Of a stretch of DNA of 33,627 nt, positions 1 through 10,900 are shown one piece after another; positions within the stretch are counted from its first letter, which is position 1; each line of letters starts with the position of its first letter. The stretch is taken from assembly GCA_036500345.1 (NCBI GenBank), contig DASYCE010000029.1:1-33627 (forward strand), written 5' to 3'. Position numbers and translations under genes: made by a program. The notes below the pieces were generated by a model. That model was not told the origin of the DNA. It saw nothing but the letters and a program-made list of their open reading frames with translations, and searched no databases. The DNA is from Gemmatimonadales bacterium (lineage in GTDB: Bacteria > Gemmatimonadota > Gemmatimonadetes > Gemmatimonadales > GWC2-71-9).

Positions 1-939
1 GGGCGGTGAGCTCCTGATACCGCGCCGGATCGACGTTGCCGCCGGTGCAGACCAGCGCCGTCGGTCCATCCACCACATACTGGCCGGAGAGTACCGCTGC
101 GGTGGTGGCCGATCCCGATGGCTCGACGCGGAGGTCGTGCTCGCCGAGCCAGCGCATCGCGTCACGAAGCTGGTCGTCGGTGACGCCGATCACGCGGCTC
201 ACGGTGGCGCGTATGATCGGAAAGGTCAGCGCGCCGACCGACTTGGTGAGCAGGCCGTCGGCGAGACTGGCGCCATCGCTCAGGGTGGTCGGCCGGTCGG
301 CCGACATCGCCGCCGAGAGCTTGGGAATCGCCGCAGGCTCGACGGCGATCACCCGGACATTGGCCTGAGCGGCGCGCACCGCGGAGCAGACACCCGCGAG
401 CAGGCCGCCGCCGCCGATCGGTACCAGGATGGTGCGGACATCGGGCCACTGGTCGAGGAGCTCGAGGCCGAGCGTTCCCTGGCCTGCGATCACATCCGGG
501 TGATCGAACGGCGGAATCATCACGAGCCCATCCTCGGCGACGAAGCGTTCCGCCTCAGCCGTCTGTTCGGGACCGCGCGTCTTTCCCTTGAGCACGACCT
601 GGGCGCCGAGCCTGCGAACGCCGTCGACCTTCACGGCGGGTGCCGATTCCGGCATCACCACCACGGCGCGGATGCCGAGGCGTTGCGCGGCGAACGCGAC
701 ACCGAGACCGTGGTTGCCGCTTGATGAGGTCACGACGCCGCGACTGCGCGCGTCGGGGTCGAGCCGGCGCAGCGCGGTCCATGCGCCACGGATCTTGAAG
801 GCGCCGATCGGCTGCAGGTTCTCGGCCTTGAGCCGCACGTCATGTGGCGGTGCCAACGGGAGCGGAATGAGCGGCGTGCGCTCGGCGACGCCAGCGAGAC
901 CGGCGCGCGCTTCCTGCAGGTTGGCGAGATCGATCCGGG

Positions 940-943
<4 letters not shown>
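1..943 (-). CDS. PLP-dependent threonine/serine dehydratase family enzyme, partial (3' end outside window)
   Basis: The visible part is about 314 residues of a fold-type II PLP enzyme, in the threonine ammonia-lyase / serine dehydratase / serine racemase group. It shows [10 protein letters not shown] with the Schiff-base lysine at residue 50, the phosphate/substrate loop SSSGNHG near residue 73, and a glycine-rich PLP phosphate loop (GGGGLLAG). The reaction expected for the family is deamination of threonine or serine to a 2-oxo acid. The start is a GTG whose bases overlap the gyrA stop codon (GTGA), so translation is probably coupled to gyrA. The frame stays open to position 1. A C-terminal ACT domain, which would mark biosynthetic IlvA, would lie outside the window, so I cannot tell catabolic dehydratase, biosynthetic enzyme and racemase apart. 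The family call is firm; the exact substrate is not. Confidence 0.88.
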
Positions 944-3426
<2,483 letters not shown>

Positions 3427-3484
3427 CGGGGTCCGGATTGAGGGGGTACGGTCGCCGTCTCGATGCCGCGACCGGAAACGGCGA

Positions 3485-3513
3485 AATATACCGGAATCAC
3501 CCGAGGGTTACAA
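3485..3513 (-). promoter_or_regulatory. Sigma-70-like promoter of gyrA
   Basis: On the minus strand a TTGTAA -35 hexamer (3508-3513) and a TATATT -10 hexamer (3485-3490) are separated by exactly 17 bases. They sit in the 156-base gap between the pump operon and gyrA, and predict a leader of about 50 bases. The match to the housekeeping consensus is good for this GC-rich sequence. It means gyrA need not depend on read-through from the pump genes. It has not been tested by transcript mapping. Confidence 0.65.
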
Positions 3514-3582
3514 GTCGAACCCGTTCGCGCAAGTGCTTGAAAATGAAGAGGTTAGCCGGTCAGCGCCGACGGCGGTGGCGCG

Positions 3583-6500
3583 TTACGGTGCCGGCTCGAC
3601 GACGACCGGATGGGCGCGATGCGACCGCCGGTGCGCCATCCGCTGTTTCAGCCCGTCGAAGAAGACGTAAACGACCGGTGTCACGAACAGGGTAATCAGC
3701 TGAGATACCGCGAGGCCGCCCACGACCGCCACGCCGAGGGGCCGGCGCGATTCGGCACCCGCACCGCTGCCGAGCGCGATCGGCAAAGTTCCCATCAGCG
3801 CGGCCATCGTGGTCATCATGATCGGCCGGAATCGGACCATGCACGCTTCGTGGATCGCGGCGCGCGCCGATTTCCCTTCCTTCCGCTCCGCCTCGACGGC
3901 GAAGTCGATCATCATGATGGCGTTCTTCTTCACCAGGCCGATCAGCATGATGATGCCGACGAAGGCATAGACGCTGAGCTCCATGTGGAAGACCATCAGC
4001 GCCAGCAGCGCGCCGAACCCGGCGAACGGCAACCCCGAGAAGATCGTGAGCGGGTGGATGAAGCTCTCGTACAGCACGCCGAGGACGATGTAGATCACGA
4101 CGATCGCGAGCACCAGCAGGATGGCGAGTCCGTGCTGGGCATCCTGGAAGGCCTGCGCCGTGCCGGCCGGCTGCGCGGTGATCCCGGTCGGGAGGATCTG
4201 CGCCGAGACCCGCTGGACCTCTTCGAGTGCCGGACCGATCGACACTCCCGGCCCGAGATCGAACGAAATGGTGACCGCGGGGAGCTGGCTCGAGTGGTTC
4301 ACGGTGAGCGGGCCCACCGCCTCCGACACCTTGGCCAGCGCGGTGAACGGGACAAGCTGGCCGTTGCCGCCCTGCACCGAGATCAGCGACATCGCGCCGA
4401 GATCGCGCTGGTACTGGGGGAGGAGCTCCATCACGACCCAGTACTGGTTGGTGCTGGTGTAGATCGTCGACACCTGACGGGCGCCATAGGCGTCGTAGAG
4501 CGCGTTCTCGACCTGCTGCATCGTGACGCCGACGGCGGATGCGCGATCGCGATCGACGGAGAGCTGGATTTCCGGATTCTTGATCTGCAGGTCGCTGGTG
4601 ACGCCGCGGAGATCCTTCATCTGCTCCATCCGCGCCTGCAGTTCCTGCGACGCCTTGTACAACGCAGGAATGTCGGAACCCTGCAGCGTGTACTGGTAGA
4701 GGCTCTTGGACAGCCTGCCGCCGATGTTGATCACCGGCGGATTCTGGACGAAGGCCCGCAGTCCGGGGATCTGCGACAGCTTCGCCTGCAGCTCGCGGGC
4801 GACGTCGTCGGCCGTTTCCTTGCGCTGGTCGCGTGGGGCAAGCCGGACGATGAAGCGTCCCTGGTTGGTGGTGTTGCCGCCGCCGCCGGTGCCGAGGGAC
4901 GACATGAACCCGGCGACATTCGAATCACTGAGCACCATCTGATTCGCCTCGACCTGGTGCCGATACATCCCGTCGAACGAGGTCCCCTCGGATGTTTCCG
5001 TCGTGACGCGCAGCTGGCCCTGGTCCTCCGAGGGGATGAATCCCTTCGGTACGGCGCGCGCGAGCCAGATCGTCGCGAGGAGGATCACCGCCGAGAGGGC
5101 GTAGATCGGTCGCGGATGATCGAGCACCAGCCGGAGGCCGCGATCGTAGCCGTGCAGCGCCCGTTCGTAGATCCCCTCCGTGATGCGGAAGAGCGGGGCG
5201 AGCGCTCCGCGTCCCTCGTCGGCGTGGCCGACGCGGAGGAATCGCGAGCAGAGCATCGGTGTGAGCGTCAGCGACACGAATCCGGAGACCAGGATCGCCG
5301 CACCGATGGTGACGGCAAATTCATGGAACAGCCGGCCGATCAGCCCGCCGAGGAAGAGCACCGGAATGAAGACCGCGACCAGCGACATCGTCATCGACAG
5401 GATGGTGAAGCCGATCTCGGCCGACCCGGTATACGCCGCGTCGCGCGGGTTCTCGCCCATTTCCGTGTGGCGGACGATGTTCTCGAGCATCACGATGGCG
5501 TCGTCGACGACGAAGCCGACCGACAGCGTGAGCGCCATGAGCGAGAGATTATCGAGCGAATAGCCGAGGAGGTACATCACCGCGAAGGTGCCGACCAGCG
5601 ACATCGGCAGCGCAAGCGACGGAATGATCGTCGCCGACACGTTGCGCAGGAAGAGGAAGATCACCAGCACGACGAGGAAGAGCGTCAGGTAGAGGGTGAA
5701 TTTGACGTCCTTCACCGACGCGTCGATCGACTCGGACCGGTCGTAGATCGTGGTCACCTTGACGGAGGCTGGCAGCGACCTGGTCATCTGCGCCATCTCG
5801 TCGCGGACCGCCTGCGCCACCGCGATGGTGTTGGTGCCGGGCTGGCGCTGGATGCCGAGGACCACGCCGCGCGAATTGTTGAACCAGGCCGCCGCCTTGG
5901 TGTCCTGCACGCTGTCGACGACGTTGCCCAGGTCGCCGAGCCGGACGGGACGGCCGTCGCGCCACGCGACGATCAGCGGCCGGTACGCGGCCGCGTTGAG
6001 CAGCTGCCCCTGCGCGTCGAGCGAGTACGCCTTGTCACTTCCCCATAGCGTCCCGGTCGGAAGGTCGACGTTGCCGTTGTTCACCGCGTCGAAGACCTGG
6101 TCGATCCCGATCTTGCGCGCCGCGAGCGCCTGCGGATCGAGCTGGATCCGCACCGCGTACTTCTGCGATCCGTAGACCTGCACCTGCGCCACGCCGGAGA
6201 CAGTCGACAGCTGCTGCGCGATTTCGTTCTCACCGTATTCGTCGACGGTCGAGAGGGGCAACGTCGATGAGGTGAGGGAGTACAGGATGATCGACGACGC
6301 CGACGGGTCGACCTTGCGATAGGACGGCGGCAGCAGCGTCGTGGGAAGGGTACGCGACGCCTGCGTCATTGCCGCCTGCACGTCGGCGGCCGCCGCGTCG
6401 ATATTGCGATTGAGATCGAACTGCAGGGTGATCGACGTGGTGCCGAGGAGCGACGACGAGGTCATCGACGCGAGGCCGGCGATCGTCGAGAACTGTTTCT

Positions 6501-6780
6501 CCAGCGGCGTCGCGACGGCGGACGCCATCGTTTCGGGTGATGCCCCCGGCAGCGACGCGGTGACCGAGATGGTCGGATAGTCGACGCTGGGCAGGTCGGC
6601 GACCGGCAGCCCGCGGTACGACGCGATCCCGAAGATCAGGATCCCGCCCATGATGAGCGTGGTCATCACCGGCCGGGAAATCCATGGTGACGAGAGGCTC
6701 TTCGTCCGGCTCTTTACCCGTCCTCCGCCCTGGTCACCGGCCGGTGCGGCGGTTCCATGCCGGTCGTCACGATCGCTCAT
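3583..6780 (-). CDS. RND-family multidrug efflux permease (AcrB/MdtB-like)
   Basis: 1065 residues, the usual length of a hydrophobe/amphiphile efflux inner-membrane pump. After a hydrophilic start comes a first membrane helix (around the MTTLIMGGILIFG region) and a large periplasmic loop. The proton-relay helix 4 carries the paired aspartates Asp426-Asp427 in GFVVDDAIVMLENI. A second half repeats the layout, with the relay lysine in LVKKNAIMMID (Lys951-952). The long helix 4-5 segment resembles MdtB/MdtC-type pumps more than classic AcrB, but substrates cannot be read from sequence. The ATG overlaps the stop of the upstream adaptor gene (ATGA), so it is the last gene of a coupled outer-membrane factor-adaptor-pump operon. 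Proton-driven export of drugs, bile-like compounds or other amphiphiles is the family role. Confidence 0.95.
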   Translation of the reverse strand: MSDRDDRHGTAAPAGDQGGGRVKSRTKSLSSPWISRPVMTTLIMGGILIFGIASYRGLPVADLPSVDYPTISVTASLPGASPETMASAVATPLEKQFSTIAGLASMTSSSLLGTTSITLQFDLNRNIDAAAADVQAAMTQASRTLPTTLLPPSYRKVDPSASSIILYSLTSSTLPLSTVDEYGENEIAQQLSTVSGVAQVQVYGSQKYAVRIQLDPQALAARKIGIDQVFDAVNNGNVDLPTGTLWGSDKAYSLDAQGQLLNAAAYRPLIVAWRDGRPVRLGDLGNVVDSVQDTKAAAWFNNSRGVVLGIQRQPGTNTIAVAQAVRDEMAQMTRSLPASVKVTTIYDRSESIDASVKDVKFTLYLTLFLVVLVIFLFLRNVSATIIPSLALPMSLVGTFAVMYLLGYSLDNLSLMALTLSVGFVVDDAIVMLENIVRHTEMGENPRDAAYTGSAEIGFTILSMTMSLVAVFIPVLFLGGLIGRLFHEFAVTIGAAILVSGFVSLTLTPMLCSRFLRVGHADEGRGALAPLFRITEGIYERALHGYDRGLRLVLDHPRPIYALSAVILLATIWLARAVPKGFIPSEDQGQLRVTTETSEGTSFDGMYRHQVEANQMVLSDSNVAGFMSSLGTGGGGNTTNQGRFIVRLAPRDQRKETADDVARELQAKLSQIPGLRAFVQNPPVINIGGRLSKSLYQYTLQGSDIPALYKASQELQARMEQMKDLRGVTSDLQIKNPEIQLSVDRDRASAVGVTMQQVENALYDAYGARQVSTIYTSTNQYWVVMELLPQYQRDLGAMSLISVQGGNGQLVPFTALAKVSEAVGPLTVNHSSQLPAVTISFDLGPGVSIGPALEEVQRVSAQILPTGITAQPAGTAQAFQDAQHGLAILLVLAIVVIYIVLGVLYESFIHPLTIFSGLPFAGFGALLALMVFHMELSVYAFVGIIMLIGLVKKNAIMMIDFAVEAERKEGKSARAAIHEACMVRFRPIMMTTMAALMGTLPIALGSGAGAESRRPLGVAVVGGLAVSQLITLFVTPVVYVFFDGLKQRMAHRRSHRAHPVVVEPAP

Positions 6781-7982
6781 GGCGACGGCTTTCTCCGCGG
6801 AGCAGCGGTCGTGGCTGCCGACCCCTTGGCCGGTTGCGGATCGGCGGCAGCTGCAGCGGTCGTGCCAGCAGTCGTGTCGGCGCCCGTGTTCGCCGCCGGG
6901 GCCCGGATGCTCACGCGCGAACTGTCGGTCAGGCGAAGCTGGCCGTCGGTTACCACCGTCTGGCCAACGGAGACACCTCCCTCGAGCACCGAGAGCGTGT
7001 CCGAACTTCGGGCGACGGTGACCTTCACCGGGTGCGCGCGCTTGTCGGCGTCGACGACCCAGATCACGCTGCCGGTCTGGCTGTTCTGGACCGCCGCGGT
7101 CGGCACGACGAGCGCGTTGTGCATCACGTCGAGCTGCAGTGAGACGGCGTCGAGGCCGCCGGGCCAGAGCGTGCGATCCGTGTTGGGAAAGATTGCCTTG
7201 AGCAGCACGGTGCCGGTGAGCGAATCGACGTTGTTGTCGAGGAAGGTCAGCTTGCCGTGCTCGACGTGCGCCGAGTCACCGACCGGCCGCGCCTCGACGA
7301 TGAGGCCGCTGTCCGCGCGACGGCGCACCGCGTCGAACATCGCCGCCGGGACCGGAAAGCGGACCATGATCGGCGAGATCTGGTTGATCACCACCAGCGT
7401 CTGTCCGGCGCCCCCGCGGACCTGGTTCCCTTCCTTCACGAGGACCGATCCGGCGCGGCCATCGATCGGCGCGCGAATCGTGGCGTATTGCAGGTTGAGG
7501 CGAGCCTGCGCGATCGCCGCGCTGTCGGTGCGCAGTGTCCCCACCAGGGCGTCGGCCTGCGCGCGAGTCTGGTCGAGCTGCTGCTGCGTGACGTAGTCCT
7601 TCGACGCCAGCGCCTGGTACCGCGTCACGTCGTGCTGGGCGCTCACCCAGCTGGCGTTGTCGCGGGCCAGCGCACCCTGCGCCTGGTCGAGTGCCACGTC
7701 GAAGGTCCGCGGATCGATCTCGAAGAGCACCTGACCCTCGTGGACCTCGTCACCTTCCTTGAATCGGACATGCTGCAGCAATCCGCTCACCTGCGCCTGC
7801 ACCTCGGCGGTCTGGATCGGCTCCACCGTCCCGGTCGCCGCGATCATCCGCGGGACGTCGGCCTGGCGTACCTGCGTGACCGACACCGGTACCGGCGGGG
7901 TCGGTGCCGCGGTCCTGGTATGACACGCGGCGAGGCACAGCGCGGGAAGGACGAACCGGAACGGACGGGGCACGCGACTCAT
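6777..7982 (-). CDS. RND efflux membrane-fusion lipoprotein (periplasmic adaptor)
   Basis: 401 residues from the chosen ATG. The ORF extends upstream, but this start is preferred because it overlaps the stop of the outer-membrane factor gene as ATGA and begins a clean lipoprotein signal with lipobox LAAC (Cys20). The mature protein shows adaptor features in order: a beta-barrel/lipoyl half (TGTVEPIQTAEVQAQVSG, GDEVHEGQVLFEIDP), an alpha-helical hairpin with YQALASKDYVTQQQLDQ, the second lipoyl half (ATIRAPIDGRAG), and the distal barrel and membrane-proximal domains. A low-complexity Ala/Thr/Pro tail follows. It would be lipid-anchored in the inner membrane and bridge the pump to the TolC-like channel encoded next to it. 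The family call is secure. Confidence 0.94.
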   Translation of the reverse strand: MSRVPRPFRFVLPALCLAACHTRTAAPTPPVPVSVTQVRQADVPRMIAATGTVEPIQTAEVQAQVSGLLQHVRFKEGDEVHEGQVLFEIDPRTFDVALDQAQGALARDNASWVSAQHDVTRYQALASKDYVTQQQLDQTRAQADALVGTLRTDSAAIAQARLNLQYATIRAPIDGRAGSVLVKEGNQVRGGAGQTLVVINQISPIMVRFPVPAAMFDAVRRRADSGLIVEARPVGDSAHVEHGKLTFLDNNVDSLTGTVLLKAIFPNTDRTLWPGGLDAVSLQLDVMHNALVVPTAAVQNSQTGSVIWVVDADKRAHPVKVTVARSSDTLSVLEGGVSVGQTVVTDGQLRLTDSSRVSIRAPAANTGADTTAGTTAAAAADPQPAKGSAATTAAPRRKPSP

Positions 7983-9457
7983 CGATTGTTGCCTGGCGAG
8001 GATGGTTGGCCGGGAGCGAGTCGCAACGCTGTCGCCCCGCTCGGCTGGAGCAGACCTGCGTCGTGTGCGAGCTGCACCAGCGAGGTGTGCCACTGGACTC
8101 GTGATTGAATCCGCTGTCCCCGGGCGTTGGCAAGCGAATTCTCGGCGGTCAGAAGTTCGAGGAGCGAGCCGACGCCCTCGCGATACCGTGCGCGCGCCGC
8201 GTCGACTGCATCACTCGCGCTCGCATAAAGCTGCTCGGAGGTTGCGACGCTCTGGGTGGCGGTTCGCAGCGCCTGATAGCTCTGGTACACCTCGAGCGCG
8301 ACCTGCTGTTCCATGGTACGGAGGCGCGCCGCTTCCGCATCCGCGGTCAGCGCTGCCGCCTCGGCGGCGTATTGCCAGCCGAGACCATTGAAGACCGGGA
8401 TCGAAAGCGCGAGGCCGAGATTGTATGACGGGAAATTGCCGGAGCGCCCGGCGACCCACACCGTGCCGCTGGTGCCGGTCGCGCTGAGTGATGGGAGATA
8501 TTGCGAGCGGGTTTCGCGCGCCTGCGCCTGCCGCAGGTCGACCTGCGCCCGTTCAGCCGCGAGATCGGGGCGCTGGAGCAGCCCCTGCTGCATCAGCGAG
8601 TCGACCGTCGCCGCGATCGGGGCAACCGGCGCGCTCGCGTCGGTCGTGTCGACATCGAATCTCGCATTGGGCGGCATGCCGATCAGCGTGGCGAGTGCGC
8701 CGCGCGCACTATCGAGCGCGCCGTCCGCCTGCTGCAGCGCCAGCTCGGCCTGCGAGACCGCGGTGCGCGCCTGCAGCACGTCGGAGATCGTTGCCACACC
8801 GACACTGCGCCGTTCCTCGGTCGCGGCAAGGTTCACCTGCGTTTCCGAGAGGTTGATCCGCTGCGCGTCGCGAAGGCCGAGAGCACCGACATAGGCGAAG
8901 TAGCCCTGGGTCGTCCGGCGCACGACGTCGGACACCATCGCGTTGTGGGTCCAGTCCGCCGAGTACATCCCCTGTCGTGCGGCGTCGATCGCGCCGGCGC
9001 GCCCACCGAAATCAAGGAGGAGCCAGTCGAGCGAGAGGGTCGGCCCGTACGTCGTCTGCTGCACCGAGACCCGGCCGCCGGTCGAGGCGGTCTTCAACTG
9101 GTTCACACTGAGATCCCCGGTGATCTCGGGGAAGAAACTCGAGCGCGCCTCACCGTAGCTTGCCGACGCGGCCCGCGCGGCGAGCCACGTGGCGCGTGTC
9201 TCCGGACTCCGTTCCAACGCGAGATTGACGAGATCGGTCGTGGTGAGCGCCGTGCGGCGGCTCTCCATCGCCGCGGGGAGTGAATCGGCCGGGAGACGGC
9301 TTTCGCCGGCTTCTCGCGCGGCGGAAGCGGGCGGCGTCCACGCCGCGCCCGCATGCGGCGCTGACGGGCCCGCCCCTCCGGAGCCGGGGAGGGGCGGATA
9401 GCACGCCGAGACAAGGGCCATCATCGCGATCGAACTCGCGAACAGGGGAGCTTTCAG
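7979..9457 (-). CDS. TolC-like outer-membrane efflux lipoprotein
   Basis: 492 residues from a proposed CTG start. It is an outer-membrane factor of the OprM/NodT type, with two repeats of coiled-coil helices. Recognisable are DLVNLALERSPETRATWLAARA, a beta-strand stretch with DFGGRAG, and, in the second half, LALSIPVFNGLGWQYAAEA followed by a long helical segment. The frame is open upstream to a TTG at 9649. However, a lipoprotein signal ending in lipobox VSAC (Cys19) begins exactly at the CTG, and GGAGGT lies 9 bases before it. The upstream TTG would put about 64 extra residues before the signal. No ATG, GTG or TTG gives a sensible signal peptide. The 3' end overlaps the adaptor start by 4 bases. 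It forms the exit duct of the pump. Confidence 0.9.
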   Translation of the reverse strand: MKAPLFASSIAMMALVSACYPPLPGSGGAGPSAPHAGAAWTPPASAAREAGESRLPADSLPAAMESRRTALTTTDLVNLALERSPETRATWLAARAASASYGEARSSFFPEITGDLSVNQLKTASTGGRVSVQQTTYGPTLSLDWLLLDFGGRAGAIDAARQGMYSADWTHNAMVSDVVRRTTQGYFAYVGALGLRDAQRINLSETQVNLAATEERRSVGVATISDVLQARTAVSQAELALQQADGALDSARGALATLIGMPPNARFDVDTTDASAPVAPIAATVDSLMQQGLLQRPDLAAERAQVDLRQAQARETRSQYLPSLSATGTSGTVWVAGRSGNFPSYNLGLALSIPVFNGLGWQYAAEAAALTADAEAARLRTMEQQVALEVYQSYQALRTATQSVATSEQLYASASDAVDAARARYREGVGSLLELLTAENSLANARGQRIQSRVQWHTSLVQLAHDAGLLQPSGATALRLAPGQPSSPGNNR

Positions 9458-9466
9458 AAGTCCGGA

Positions 9467-9472
9467 ACCTCC
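9467..9472 (-). promoter_or_regulatory. Ribosome-binding site deciding the outer-membrane factor start
   Basis: GGAGGT on the minus strand, 9 bases upstream of a CTG codon at 9455-9457. It is the only strong Shine-Dalgarno motif near the lipoprotein signal peptide and argues for non-standard CTG initiation over the TTG at 9649. Confidence 0.5.
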
Positions 9473-9565
9473 AGCAGCCGGCGAAGACCTGCCGTGCGTG
9501 TCTGCTACGTGGCCGCACTCGCGAACGTTGACCGCGAAAACCCTCTCACATCCGAGGGCGGATAC

Positions 9566-9593
9566 AGGATAGTTCACCCCTGCAGCAACGCAA
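9566..9593 (-). promoter_or_regulatory. Candidate promoter of the efflux operon
   Basis: On the minus strand TTGCGT (9588-9593) and TATCCT (9566-9571) are 16 bases apart, in the 188-base stretch between the propeller gene and the outer-membrane factor. The rest of that stretch shows no gene I would support. The hexamers match the consensus only partly. If used, the leader would be about 100 bases, which also argues against translation from the TTG at 9649. Confidence 0.3.
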
Positions 9594-9645
9594 GGAACGG
9601 AAGAGTACGGGGCGTCACGATCTGGTGAGCGCGTCCGCTGCCGGC

Positions 9646-10800
9646 TCAATGGCCGCGGCGGTCGATCCGGAAGATGCGAACGCGGGGAACGTCGTTGTCA
9701 TCGATGTCGGCGACGGCAACGCGGTCGCCGGACCAGCTCACGTAGCTTGCCGCACGAAATGGGGAGGGGACGATCCCGAGGAACGCGCCATTGCGATCGA
9801 CGACGGCGAAGCCGGTGATCGGCGTGAAATAGCTGCCGAGCATGATCCAGAAGTCGCCGCGGTCATCGGTTCCGATTTCGCGCCAGAGCGGATAGGTGCG
9901 CGGCAGGTCGGACTCGTGTGCAACGGCGCGCAGCGCTTCGTTATGGTCGGTGTACAGGTGAAACAGCGAATCGCGGTTCACTGCCGGCACCGGTCGTGGT
10001 ACGAGTCCGCTGATGCGAATGATCAGCGTGGTGTCCCGTCCATCCGATGATCGCAACCACTCGGCACGGTCGGTCGCGCCGTAGATCATCGAGCCGTCCT
10101 GCTGGAACGCCATCGTCGTTTGCCCGGCGAACGGCACGCGGAACACAGCTTCTCCATGTTCGCTGTGCACGGTCCATTGCAGTGGCGGCGCGGCGACCGG
10201 CGACGGAATGGTGTCGGCGGAACCGCCACCAAGCGGGACTCTGGCCCAGTGACTGGTGAACGCGCCGCGGAGGTTGGTGGTGACATGGAGTATGGCGCGC
10301 CCTCGCTGGTCAACCGCAACGGGAAAACCATCGCAGCAGGGCGCACGCATCGTCCGGATCAGGCGTCCATCGATCGTGAACACGGTGATCCGAGCCAGAT
10401 GTATGTCGTCGACCACGATCGTATCGCGCAGCAAACCAACTTCATTCCTCCGAAATTCGCCGGGACCTTCGCCGTCGCGGCCGATCTTGCGAACCAGGGC
10501 GCCGTGCACGTCGTACACGTTGATTCCGGGTGTCTTCGAATCCCATTCCACCAGGCGCCCATCGCCGAGCAGAGAGATTCCCGCGGGATGCTCCAGCATT
10601 CCGGGCGAGTCGTCAGCAGGCTGAATCGTCCGTTCGTACGTGAGCTTCCATCCGTTGGTATCGCTCCACGACGTCGGCCCGGGATTCGTCACCCGCACGA
10701 TGTGATGGTCGACTGTATCGCGCACCGGCTTCGCCAGCCGCTGCGCGGCGAGCCCGTGCGTCGCGCCAAGCACCAGTGCCCACGCTGCGATCCGCCTCAC
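9646..10800 (-). CDS. Secreted 6-bladed beta-propeller protein
   Basis: 384 residues from a GTG start preceded by GGAG at 6 bases. An in-frame ATG at 10851 would add 17 residues before the signal peptide and is less likely. After RRIAAWALVLG there is a probable signal-peptidase site LAA|Q (Gln20). The mature part has the signature GRDGEGPGEFR of the 6-bladed propeller family and repeated strands such as ITVFTIDGRLIRTM and FAVVDRNGAFLGI. These proteins are common in multiple copies in Gemmatimonadota and Bacteroidota; their ligands are generally unknown. It lies upstream of the efflux operon on the same strand, with a 188-base gap and a candidate promoter between, so co-function with the pump is only possible, not shown. 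No enzymatic motif is seen. Confidence 0.75.
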   Translation of the reverse strand: MRRIAAWALVLGATHGLAAQRLAKPVRDTVDHHIVRVTNPGPTSWSDTNGWKLTYERTIQPADDSPGMLEHPAGISLLGDGRLVEWDSKTPGINVYDVHGALVRKIGRDGEGPGEFRRNEVGLLRDTIVVDDIHLARITVFTIDGRLIRTMRAPCCDGFPVAVDQRGRAILHVTTNLRGAFTSHWARVPLGGGSADTIPSPVAAPPLQWTVHSEHGEAVFRVPFAGQTTMAFQQDGSMIYGATDRAEWLRSSDGRDTTLIIRISGLVPRPVPAVNRDSLFHLYTDHNEALRAVAHESDLPRTYPLWREIGTDDRGDFWIMLGSYFTPITGFAVVDRNGAFLGIVPSPFRAASYVSWSGDRVAVADIDDNDVPRVRIFRIDRRGH

Positions 10801-10867
10801 TGGTGACTCCGATCGATGGGAATGATTCGCACTGCGGGCCGCATCGGTCACCTCGCAGGCTGTCCGC

Positions 10868-10873
10868 TATCTT
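10868..10873 (+). promoter_or_regulatory. Candidate -10 element (TATCTT) of the gcv operon
   Basis: TATCTT followed by TG, 27 bases before the gcvT ATG, inside the roughly 100-base divergent gap to the propeller gene. No convincing TTGACA-like -35 lies 16-18 bases upstream. The same hexamer recurs ahead of other genes in this window. The implied leader is only about 20 bases, too short for a glycine riboswitch. Confidence 0.4.
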
Positions 10874-10900
10874 TGTCGCGCGATCTCAACCGGACCCGGC

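Noticed and set aside
3610-6048. 812-codon open frame on the plus strand opposite the RND pump gene
   Set aside because: It is exactly antisense to a well-conserved gene. Its product is a His/Arg/Asp/Glu-rich string with no domain or signal, the usual by-product of GC-biased third codon positions.
9458-9645. N-terminal extension of the outer-membrane factor from the TTG at 9649
   Set aside because: It would place about 64 polar residues before a lipoprotein signal peptide and translate through a candidate promoter. The internal CTG with GGAGGT fits better.
10801-10900. Glycine riboswitch upstream of gcvT
   Set aside because: The gap is only about 100 bases and the likely transcript leader about 20 bases. 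No tandem aptamer-like conserved segments are visible.
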